Shown here one piece after another: positions 13,994 through 20,845 of a DNA stretch of 26,764 bases (its first letter is position 1; each line of letters opens with the position of its first letter). The notes under the pieces are model-generated. The model was not told the origin of the DNA. It searched no databases and worked only from the letters and a program-made list of their open reading frames with translations. Source of the DNA: CAYXXN01 sp964469055 (GTDB taxonomy: Bacteria > Acidobacteriota > Thermoanaerobaculia > Multivoradales > JAHEKO01); the NCBI GenBank assembly GCA_964469055.1, contig CAYXXN010000015.1, positions 1-26,764 on the forward strand, read 5' to 3'. The position numbers and the translations under genes are program-made.

Positions 13994-14940
13994 GGAGCGT
14001 CCGGGTGGTGAGCCTCTCCGCGATCGAGGCCGGTGTCGTCCCAGGACGCGGGATCTTCCAGAGCTTCCAAGTGGGTGAAGACGGTCACGTTGGGAAGCGC
14101 CTGGCGCACGTCGGCCTCGATGGTCTCGAGCAAGGTGTGCCCGCGCTGCACGCTCCAGGCACCGGGCACCAACACGTGAAAGGACACGAAGCGACGGGCA
14201 CCCGACTGGCGGGTGCGCAGGGCGTGGACCTGCACGCCCTCCTTCACGTAGACGTCCAGGGCGCGCTGCAAGGTTGCCTGCTCGTCGGCTGGCAGCCCGG
14301 CGTCCATGAATCCCGCCACCGAGCGGCGCACGATGGTGAGACCCGCGCGCACGATGTTGGCCGCCACCAGCAGCGCCACCAAGGGATCGAGGCGCGGCCA
14401 GCCGGTCGCGGCCGCGGCACCCACACCGACCAGCACGGCGACGGAGGTCCAGACGTCGGTCAGGAGATGGTAGGCGTTGGCCTCCAAGGTGATCGAGCCC
14501 TCGGCCCTGCCGGCGCGCAGCAGCAGGATTCCAACCCCCAGATTCAAGAGCGCCGCGGCGCCCGAGATGGCGAGCCCTACCCCGATCTGCTCCAGGGGCC
14601 GCGGCGCCAGTAGCCGCCCGACTGCCACCACCGCGATGCTCGCCGCCGACAGCAAGATGAGCGTCCCCTCGACCCCACTCGAGAAGTACTCGGCCTTGGT
14701 GTGGCCGTAGGGATGCTCCTCGTCCGCCGGTTTGGCGGCGATCGAGAGCATGGCGAGCGCCAGCAGCGCGCCCGCCAGGTTGACGAACGACTCGAGGGCG
14801 TCCGAGAGCAGGCCGACCGAGCCGGTGACCCAGTAGGCGACGGCCTTGAGGGCGATCGTCGCCAGCGCCGTGGCGATCGACAGCCAGGCGTAGCGGGCGG
14901 CGCTAGGCAGTCCCGGCCCCTTCGCGCAGCAGCGTGGCAA
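13990..14940 (-). CDS. Cation diffusion facilitator (CDF) metal transporter
   Basis: The protein has 316 residues with about six membrane helices between 16 and 205 and a cytosolic CDF C-terminal domain (about 215-300). Family marks are GLLSDALESFVNLAG (43-57), HPYGHTKAEY (76-85) and H158-LLT-D162 in ANAYHLLTDVWTS. The usual second aspartate of the DxxxD half-site (as in FieF/YiiP) is replaced by Ser51, so the transported metal (Zn, Fe, Mn, Co) cannot be assigned confidently. CDF proteins export divalent cations in exchange for protons. The start overlaps the VOC gene by 38 bases and the stop overlaps the aminotransferase start. A PLP/desulfurase-like enzyme, a metal-binding dioxygenase-like protein and a metal exporter are thus tightly linked. 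Confidence 0.88.
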   Translation of the reverse strand: MPRCCAKGPGLPSAARYAWLSIATALATIALKAVAYWVTGSVGLLSDALESFVNLAGALLALAMLSIAAKPADEEHPYGHTKAEYFSSGVEGTLILLSAASIAVVAVGRLLAPRPLEQIGVGLAISGAAALLNLGVGILLLRAGRAEGSITLEANAYHLLTDVWTSVAVLVGVGAAAATGWPRLDPLVALLVAANIVRAGLTIVRRSVAGFMDAGLPADEQATLQRALDVYVKEGVQVHALRTRQSGARRFVSFHVLVPGAWSVQRGHTLLETIEADVRQALPNVTVFTHLEALEDPASWDDTGLDRGEAHHPDAP

Positions 14941-15403
14941 GATCGAGGGGTCGGGTGAACATCCCGAGGCCGCCGTCGGGGCTGCGCGGCCACTGCTCGC
15001 GGGGGCGGTCCCAGTAGAGCTCGACGCCGTTGTCGTCTGGATCCCGCAGGTAGAGGGCCTCGGAGACCCCGTGATCGGCGCTCCCCTCGAGCGGGACGTC
15101 GGCGGCGAAGAGCCGCCGCAGGGCGTCGGCCAGGGCGGCCCGCGTCGGGTAGCGGATGGCCAGGTGGTAGAGGCCGGTCGTGCCCGCCGGCGGCGGCGAT
15201 GCGCCGCGGCTCTCCCAGGTGTTGAGCCCGATATGGTGGTGGTAGCCGCCGGCAGAGACGAAGGCTGCGTCCCGCCCGTAGCGCTGGGTGAGCTCGAAAC
15301 CCAGCACGCCGCAGTAGAAGCCGAGCGCTCGCTCGAGGTCGGCCACCTTCAGGTGGACGTGGCCGATGTCGACGCCGGGGTCGATGGGCCGGGAGTCCTT
15401 CAT
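14903..15403 (-). CDS. VOC-family extradiol-dioxygenase-like protein
   Basis: This protein of 166 residues is of the vicinal oxygen chelate superfamily, closest in pattern to catechol-2,3-dioxygenase/CatE-like proteins. Two beta-alpha-beta-beta-beta modules are visible: GHVHLKVADLERALGFYCGVLGF (residues 14-36) and GLYHLAIRYPTRAALADALRRL. The likely facial triad is H17, H80 and E128 (NGVELYWDRP). The HHHIGLNTW segment (55-63) is typical of this subgroup. It probably binds Fe(II) or Mn(II) and acts on a phenolic or small organic substrate, but the substrate cannot be read. It is the first gene of the operon with the CDF transporter and aminotransferase, divergent from the Uma2-like gene. Confidence 0.85.
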   Translation of the reverse strand: MKDSRPIDPGVDIGHVHLKVADLERALGFYCGVLGFELTQRYGRDAAFVSAGGYHHHIGLNTWESRGASPPPAGTTGLYHLAIRYPTRAALADALRRLFAADVPLEGSADHGVSEALYLRDPDDNGVELYWDRPREQWPRSPDGGLGMFTRPLDLATLLREGAGTA

Positions 15404-15496
15404 GCCGAGATCGCTCGATGTTACCGCTGTCAGATTGCCGTGACCCTTCGCGTCCTAGGAGATCATGTGCGGCTCGACGGTCCGCCGGAGGCTTCT

Positions 15497-16114
15497 ATGT
15501 ACAATCGATCCGTGCCCGTGCAGCCCCTGGCGGACGTGCCGCCGACAGCCCCCTCGGTGCTGGGACCCTACCGGGACCGCGACTACCAGGCGCTGCCCGA
15601 CGAGCCCCGCTGCGAGCTGCTCTACGGGGAGCTGGTGGTGACCCCGGCGCCGCTCCCGCGGCATCAGGTGGTCGCCGCGGAGCTCTGGCGGCGGCTCGAA
15701 GACCACGCCCGCACTCACCAGGGCCTGGCCCTCATGTCGCCCATCGACGTCGCTCTCTTCGATCACTCCGTCGTGCAGCCGGACATCGTCTACGTGACGC
15801 ACGAGCGTCTCTCGATCGTCCGACGCCGGGTCGACGGCGCGCCCGACCTGCTCGTCGAGGTGCTCTCCCCCGGCAGCGTCCGACGTGACCGACTGTGGAA
15901 GCTCAAACTCTACGCGGAGGCGGGGATCAGGGAGTACTGGCTGGTGGATCCGGCGGCGCAGGCCATCGAGTTCCTCGTCCTCGCCGGGCACCGCTACCGG
16001 GTCGAGCTGCCGGCCGGCGAGACCTATGGCTCGCCTGCGATCCCGGACCTCACGCTCGATCTCGCCGCGTTTTGGCGCGAGATCGACGACCGGCTGGCGG
16101 GCACGGGAGCCTAG
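15497..16114 (+). CDS. Uma2-family (DUF820) PD-(D/E)XK nuclease-like protein
   Basis: The start is the ATG at 15497, five bases after GGAGG, giving 205 residues; the longer open frame to 15071 is antisense to the VOC gene. The Uma2 signature is clear: CELLYGELVVTPAP (39-52), HQVVAAEL, D96 in VVQPDIVYV, E121 in PDLLVEVLSPG, K135/K137 in RLWKLKLYAEAGIREYWLVDP. These fit a PD-(D/E)XK catalytic core. Uma2 proteins are abundant in cyanobacteria and some other phyla and are often linked to mobile DNA, but their role is unproven. The gene ends two bases before yebC, an unusual neighbour, and may be co-transcribed with it. Confidence 0.88.
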   Translation: MYNRSVPVQPLADVPPTAPSVLGPYRDRDYQALPDEPRCELLYGELVVTPAPLPRHQVVAAELWRRLEDHARTHQGLALMSPIDVALFDHSVVQPDIVYVTHERLSIVRRRVDGAPDLLVEVLSPGSVRRDRLWKLKLYAEAGIREYWLVDPAAQAIEFLVLAGHRYRVELPAGETYGSPAIPDLTLDLAAFWREIDDRLAGTGA

Positions 16115-16116
16115 CC

Positions 16117-16839
16117 ATGGGCCGCATCTTCGAGACCCGCAAGCACACGATGTTCGCGCGCTGGGACCGGATCTCCAAGCAGTTCGCGCGCATCGGCAAG
16201 GAGATCACCATGGCCGTCAAGGCGGGCGGGCCGAACCCCGAAGCCAACCCGGCCTTGAAGCGGGTGACGCAGAACGCCCGCGCCCTCAACATGCCCAAGG
16301 ACAAGGTCGAGGCGGCGATCCGGCGTGCCTCCGGCCAGGACGCGACGCACTACGAGGAGGTCCTCTACGAGGGCTACGCCCCGCACGGCGTCGCCGTCCT
16401 CGTCGACACGGCGACCGACAACCCGACGCGCACCGTCTCCAACGTGCGTAGCCACTTCAGCAAGGGCGGCGGGAGCCTCGCCGCCGCCGGCAGCGTCGCC
16501 TTCAACTTCAAGCGCATGGGCGTCTTCCGGCTGAAGCCGCAGGGCATCGACCAGGACGAGCTCGAGCTCGACTTGATCGACCACGGCCTGGAGGAGATGG
16601 GCGAGGGCACCGGCGAAAAGGGCGAGCCGCAACTCGTCATCCGCGGCGCCTTCGCCGACTTCGGTCGGCTGCAGAAGGCGCTCGAGGACCGCGAGATCAC
16701 GCCCATCTCCGCCGAGTCCGAGTACGTCCCGACGACGCCGATCGAGCTGCCCGAGAAACACGCGACCGAAGTGCTGCGTCTGATCGACGCCCTCGAGCAG
16801 GACGACGACGTGCAGAGGGTGTTCCACAACCTCGGCTGA
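16117..16839 (+). CDS. yebC: YebC/PmpR/TACO1-family protein
   Basis: I chose the ATG at 16117 (240 residues) because the family's N-terminus begins exactly there: MGRIFETRKHTMFARWDRI, not the E. coli-type MAGHSKW. This matches a branch seen in Bacteroidetes and Acidobacteria. Hallmarks are GGPNPEANPALKRVTQNARALNMPKDKVE (about 44-72), YEGYAPHGVAVLVDTATDNPTRT and FSKGGGSL, and SEYVPTTPIELPE near the end. Family members were described as DNA-binding regulators, and the mitochondrial homologue TACO1 promotes translation, so a translational role is plausible. GGGAG lies eight bases before the ATG. The gene begins two bases after the Uma2 stop and its TGA overlaps the next ATG by one base. Confidence 0.92.
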   Translation: MGRIFETRKHTMFARWDRISKQFARIGKEITMAVKAGGPNPEANPALKRVTQNARALNMPKDKVEAAIRRASGQDATHYEEVLYEGYAPHGVAVLVDTATDNPTRTVSNVRSHFSKGGGSLAAAGSVAFNFKRMGVFRLKPQGIDQDELELDLIDHGLEEMGEGTGEKGEPQLVIRGAFADFGRLQKALEDREITPISAESEYVPTTPIELPEKHATEVLRLIDALEQDDDVQRVFHNLG

Positions 16840-18347
16840 TGCGCCGCGCTCTCGCCATCCTCGCCCTGGCCTGCTCCGTGACCCCGGCGGCCGCGGGCGA
16901 GCTCGCGGTCGTCGCCACGAGCCCCGCGGCGCGCTCCCTCGGCGTGCCGGTCACGGCCCCGGTCGCCGTGACCTTCGACCGGGCCGTCGATCCCCTGAGC
17001 GTCACGGCGGCGAGCTTCTGGGTCTTCGGGCGCTCCGGCGGCCTCGCCGAGGGAGCCTTCTCCTTCTCCCCCGACGGCAGCACCGTGACGCTCGACCCCG
17101 TCGATCCCTTCGCGGCGGGAGACAGCGTCATGGTCCTCCTGTCGCACGACCTCGAGGCGCAGGACGGCTCGCCCCTGCGCGCCGCCGGTTACAGCTTCCA
17201 GTTCCGCGCCGCCGCGGCGCCGGCGGCGCTCGACTTCGCCGAGGCTGACCGCCTGACGACCCGCACGACGCCGGGCGAGTCCTCGCGCGCCTACGGCGGC
17301 TTCGCCTCCGACCTCGACGGCGATGGCTGGGTGGACTTGACGATCGTCAACGAGGACACCGAGGACCTGCGGGTCTTCCCCAATCGCGCCGACGGCTCGG
17401 GTCTGTTCGATCCGTTCCTCGTGCCGACCAACCCCACGGGCACGGTCCCCAGCCCCTCGGAGACCGGGGACTTCAACCGCGACGGCAACATGGACGTCGC
17501 CGTCGCCAACACGCAAGGCAGTTCGGTGTCGGTCCTCCTCGGGCAAGGCGACGGCTCCTTCGGGCCGCACCAGGAGATCGCCATCGCCAGCGACCCGCGC
17601 GGCATCGCCGTCGTCGACGCCGACGGCGACGGCGACCTCGACGTCGTCGCGACCCTGAGCACCGGCAACGCCGACGGGGTCTTGCTGCTCAACGACGGCC
17701 AAGGCGTCTTCGCCCCCTCGACCGCCTTCGGCACGGGTGAGAACACGCCTTGGGCCCTCGCCGCCGCCGACTTCACCGAGGACGGGATCCTCGACCTCAT
17801 CGTCGGCGACCAGGCGAACGAGGCCCGGGTCTTCCGGGGCAACGGCAACGGCACCTTCACCCTCGAGTCTTCCCAGCCGATCGGCGGCGCCGCCTGGATG
17901 GTGGCCGCCGGCGACCTCGACGGCGACGGCCACGAGGACCTAGCCTCGGCCAACGACGGCAGCCAGCAGGGATCGATCCTCCTGGGCAACGGCGCCGGCG
18001 ACCTCGGCGCTCCCGAAACCTATGCGGTCGATCCCTTCGTCGTGGCGAGCGACCTCGCCGATCTCGACGGCGACGGCGACCTCGACTGGATGCTGTCGAG
18101 CTTCGGCGGCGACTGGACGCTGTTCGAGAACGACGGCGCGGGCGACTTCACCTTCGTCCGCGAGTTCGCCGCCACCCAAGCCGCCTCTTGCTCGGTGATG
18201 TTCGACATGGACCGCGACGGCGACCTCGACCTCGCGCTCATCGACGAGCTCGAGGACGAGGTGATCCTGGAGCACAACGTCGGCGGCATCTTCGCCGACG
18301 GCTTCGAGAGCGGGGGCACCACGGCCTGGGATCAGGTCGTGCCCTAG
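16839..18347 (+). CDS. Secreted VCBS/FG-GAP repeat protein with DGFESG tail
   Basis: The protein has 502 residues with a signal peptide (about 1-19, ending in TPAAAG). Residues about 22-128 form an Ig-like Big_5-type domain (SPAARSLGVPVTAPVAVTFDRAVD). From about 150 to 480 come roughly seven VCBS/FG-GAP units with calcium-binding loops such as DLDGDGWVDL, DFNRDGNMDVAV, DADGDGDLDVV and DMDRDGDLDLAL, likely a beta-propeller. The C-terminus is IFADGFESGGTTAWD plus QVVP, matching the tail of the unrelated protein at 3286-3741. Such proteins are secreted and bind calcium and partners at the surface. ATG overlaps the yebC stop by one base (TGATG), so translation may be coupled, though the two functions are unrelated. 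It ends six bases before the convergent AraC-type gene. Confidence 0.88.
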   Translation: MRRALAILALACSVTPAAAGELAVVATSPAARSLGVPVTAPVAVTFDRAVDPLSVTAASFWVFGRSGGLAEGAFSFSPDGSTVTLDPVDPFAAGDSVMVLLSHDLEAQDGSPLRAAGYSFQFRAAAAPAALDFAEADRLTTRTTPGESSRAYGGFASDLDGDGWVDLTIVNEDTEDLRVFPNRADGSGLFDPFLVPTNPTGTVPSPSETGDFNRDGNMDVAVANTQGSSVSVLLGQGDGSFGPHQEIAIASDPRGIAVVDADGDGDLDVVATLSTGNADGVLLLNDGQGVFAPSTAFGTGENTPWALAAADFTEDGILDLIVGDQANEARVFRGNGNGTFTLESSQPIGGAAWMVAAGDLDGDGHEDLASANDGSQQGSILLGNGAGDLGAPETYAVDPFVVASDLADLDGDGDLDWMLSSFGGDWTLFENDGAGDFTFVREFAATQAASCSVMFDMDRDGDLDLALIDELEDEVILEHNVGGIFADGFESGGTTAWDQVVP

Positions 18348-18353
18348 GCCGCC

Positions 18354-19457
18354 CTACGCCGAGCCGGCCGCCCGCCGCCGCCAGACGGAGGGCGGGCTGC
18401 CCAGGAGCTTCTTGAAGGCCCGGCTGAACGCGGCCTCGGAGTCGTAGCCCACCTCGTGGGCCACGGTGGAGACCTTGGCGGCGCCCTCGGCGAGCCGCCG
18501 CGTGGCGAGCTGCAGGCGCCAGTGGGTCAAGTAGTGCATCGGCGGCTCGCCGACCAGCGCCGTGAAGCGTTCGGCCCGAACGGAGCGGGAAACTCCGGCC
18601 GCGCGCGCCAGGCCGTCCAGGGTCCAAGGGTGGGCCGGCCGCGCGTGCAGCAGCGCCAGGGCCCGGCCGGCCACGGGATCGCGCAGGCCAGCCAGCCAGC
18701 CGGTCCCGTCGGCCGGGAGGGCGGCGAGCACCTGCCGCACGACCTCGACGAACATCAGCTCGCCCAGACGCTGAATCACACAGTCGCCCCCCGCCCGCGG
18801 CTCGCGGGTCTCGGCGATCACCAGCTCGACGAGCGCGCTCAGGCGATCGGATCCCGAGCCCGCGCTCCGGCGCACGTGGATCAGTCTGGGCAGCGCCGCG
18901 AGCACGGGATTGAAGGGACGCGCGTCGCAGCCCAGGAAGCCGCACACCAGGCCGAGCCGCTCCGGCCCGCCGCCGCCCTCGGTGAGGACGAGCGGCAGCG
19001 CGCGCGCGGCCATGCTGCGGAAGAAGCTCAACGCCAGCTCCGGGCCGCCCTCGTCGTGCATCCCCGGCGCGCTCGACATCGAGTAGGGATCGCCGTGCGG
19101 CAGGACGAGGATGTCGCCGGCTTCCAGCCGCACCGGTGTCTCGCCCATCATCGCGCCCCAGCACGATCCCTGGGTGACGATGTGGTACGAGATCAGATGC
19201 TCGGCGCTGGGCAGGAGGATGGGGATCAACGCCGTTCCAGCCGGCACCTCGGCGACCCAGGGGCAGGGGGCGTCGACCACGAAGAACAGGGCGCCAGTGA
19301 GCCGCACCGTGCGCAGCACCTGCGACAGGGCATCCGGTCCGGTCACCTCGGTGGGCGCCGACTCCGGAGCGAGCTGGGCCGACGCTGGAGCCGAGGCCGT
19401 CTCGACGGCGGACGCTACGGCAAGGGATCGGGACGATCGGTCATGGCCATCGCGCAC
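18354..19457 (-). CDS. AraC-family regulator with cupin sensor domain
   Basis: The protein has 367 residues. Residues about 42-230 resemble the Cupin_6/AraC-binding domain (SQVLRTVRLTGALFFVVDAPCPW, LEAGDILVLPHGDPYSM). The C-terminal hundred residues hold two helix-turn-helix motifs: WTLDGLARAAGVSRSVRAERF and VSTVAHEVGYDSEAAFSRAFKK, ending in GSPPSVWRR. This is a cytosolic DNA-binding regulator that probably senses a small molecule. The start is a GTG at 19457 with AGGA about ten bases upstream. The first 40 residues are low-complexity (Ala/Ser/Pro), so the true start could be slightly later. It is divergent, with 59 bases between starts, from the NTF2-like gene and therefore a candidate regulator of it. 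Confidence 0.87.
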   Translation of the reverse strand: MRDGHDRSSRSLAVASAVETASAPASAQLAPESAPTEVTGPDALSQVLRTVRLTGALFFVVDAPCPWVAEVPAGTALIPILLPSAEHLISYHIVTQGSCWGAMMGETPVRLEAGDILVLPHGDPYSMSSAPGMHDEGGPELALSFFRSMAARALPLVLTEGGGGPERLGLVCGFLGCDARPFNPVLAALPRLIHVRRSAGSGSDRLSALVELVIAETREPRAGGDCVIQRLGELMFVEVVRQVLAALPADGTGWLAGLRDPVAGRALALLHARPAHPWTLDGLARAAGVSRSVRAERFTALVGEPPMHYLTHWRLQLATRRLAEGAAKVSTVAHEVGYDSEAAFSRAFKKLLGSPPSVWRRRAAGSA

Positions 19458-19469
19458 GGCGGGATCCTA

Positions 19470-19492
19470 CACTCGAGTGCGAGGTGCTCGAG
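19470..19492. promoter_or_regulatory. Candidate operator in the divergent gap
   Basis: In the 59 bases between the AraC-type gene and the NTF2-like gene, the palindrome CACTCGAGTG (19470-19479) is followed by a second CTCGAG (19487-19492), 15 bases start to start. Paired sites here would suit autoregulation, but the motif is short and may be chance. Confidence 0.3.
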
Positions 19493-19516
19493 GAGATCCG
19501 CAGGAGGGACTGAGAC

Positions 19517-20011
19517 ATGGAGAGACGGCGGTTCTGCGTCGCTGTGCTGGCCGTGGCCGCGAGCCTGGCGCTCGCCGGCTGGCCGGCGCGAGCGACGAGT
19601 CACGACGAGGCGACGCGCGCGGCGATCGAAGCCGGCGCGGGGCAGTTCGCGGAGCGGTTCGCGGCCGGCGATGCCGCCGGGATCGCGGCGCTCTACTCCG
19701 AGGAAGCGAAGGCCTTCCCGCCCGGCGGCGAGACCGCGAGCGGGCGGGCCGCGATCCGGGAGCTCTGGACGGGAGCCTTGGCCGGCGTGCCCGGCGCTCG
19801 CATGGCCATCACCGTTGACGAAGTGCTGAGCGACGGAGAGTACGCCACCGACGTGGGTCGCTACACGATGACCGACGCCGCCGGTGCCACGCTGGAGCAG
19901 GGCAAGTATGTCGCCACCTGGCGTCGCGAGGGCGAGGCCTGGCGCGTGTACCGGGAGATCTGGAACACGACCCCGCTCCCGCCGGCCGAGCCCGGTGACG
20001 GCGACCTCTAG
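19517..20011 (+). CDS. Exported SnoaL/DUF4440-like protein
   Basis: This 164-residue protein has a signal peptide (about 1-26, ending in GWPARA). The mature part is an NTF2-like domain of the SnoaL/DUF4440 type: AIEAGAGQFAERFAAGDAAGIAALYSEEAKAFPPGG (about 34-69) and then GKYVATWRREGEAWRVYREIWNT. The fold often binds small ligands or forms dimers; no catalytic assignment is possible. GGAGGG nine bases before the ATG sets the start. It faces the AraC-type regulator and lies 27 bases before a methyltransferase on the same strand, so it may share a transcript with it. Confidence 0.85.
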   Translation: MERRRFCVAVLAVAASLALAGWPARATSHDEATRAAIEAGAGQFAERFAAGDAAGIAALYSEEAKAFPPGGETASGRAAIRELWTGALAGVPGARMAITVDEVLSDGEYATDVGRYTMTDAAGATLEQGKYVATWRREGEAWRVYREIWNTTPLPPAEPGDGDL

Positions 20012-20038
20012 GCGGCACGACGGCGAGAGGAGGACCAA

Positions 20039-20842
20039 ATGACCGAGAGCGAAAGAGGGCGAAGTGCCCGCTCCCCTGCCGAGGTGTATGAGGAGTTGTT
20101 CGTCCCCGCATTGTTCCAGCAATGGGGGAGCGTGGTCGCGGACGCCGCAGGGATCGCACCGGGTCAGCGTGCCCTCGATGTGGCCTGCGGCACAGGCGTG
20201 CTCGCCTGCGCGGTGGCCGATCGCGTCGGGCCCGGCGGAGTGGTCGTGGGCCTCGATCCCAATCCAGAGATGCTCGCGGTGGCCCGACGCAAAAGCGCGA
20301 AGATCGAGTGGCGGGACGGTCGGGCTGAATCGCTTCCGTTCCCGAACGAAAGTTTCGATGCGGTCGTCAGCCAGTTCGGCTTCATGTTCTTCGACGACCG
20401 GCGCGCTGCCCTCGGGGAGATGATGCGCGTGTTGCGGCCGGGCGGGCGACTGGCGGTCGCCGTGTGCGACTCGCTCGACCATTCGCCGGGCTACGCAGCG
20501 GTCGCCGAGCTGCTGGAGCGGCTTTTCGGCGAACGGGTGGCGGACGCCTTCCGCGCGCCCTTCGTGCTCGGCGATCCGGACCGGTTGCTCTCCCTGTGTG
20601 CCGACGCGGGCATTGCCGACGCAAGGGTCACGCAGCACGAAGGGATGGTTCGTTTCGCCTCGATCCGATCGCTGATCTCCACCGAGAGAGCGTGTGTGTG
20701 GACGCTCGGCGGCATGCTCGACGACGCGCAGTTCGAGCGACTCCTGGAGGAAGCAGAGCAGGCGCTGCGACCGTTCGTCACGGCGGACGGCACGGTCGCT
20801 TTCGCGATGCCGGCCCTCATCATCACGGCCACGAAGGCCTGA
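20039..20842 (+). CDS. Class I SAM-dependent methyltransferase (UbiE-like)
   Basis: This 267-residue protein has a clear SAM-binding Rossmann core: motif I LDVACGTG (46-53), acidic D73 in VVGLDPNPEML, DGRAESLPFPNESFDAVVSQFG (93-114) and VLRPGGRLAVAV (131-142). It resembles UbiE/COQ5-type and other small-molecule methyltransferases rather than DNA methylases. The acceptor is unknown. GAGGAGG sits just before the ATG. Its codon choice looks less GC-rich than that of its neighbours (more TTG, GAA, AAA, AGT), which might mean recent acquisition; this was judged by eye. It ends four bases before the convergent helicase gene. Confidence 0.88.
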   Translation: MTESERGRSARSPAEVYEELFVPALFQQWGSVVADAAGIAPGQRALDVACGTGVLACAVADRVGPGGVVVGLDPNPEMLAVARRKSAKIEWRDGRAESLPFPNESFDAVVSQFGFMFFDDRRAALGEMMRVLRPGGRLAVAVCDSLDHSPGYAAVAELLERLFGERVADAFRAPFVLGDPDRLLSLCADAGIADARVTQHEGMVRFASIRSLISTERACVWTLGGMLDDAQFERLLEEAEQALRPFVTADGTVAFAMPALIITATKA

Positions 20843-20845
20843 GGA

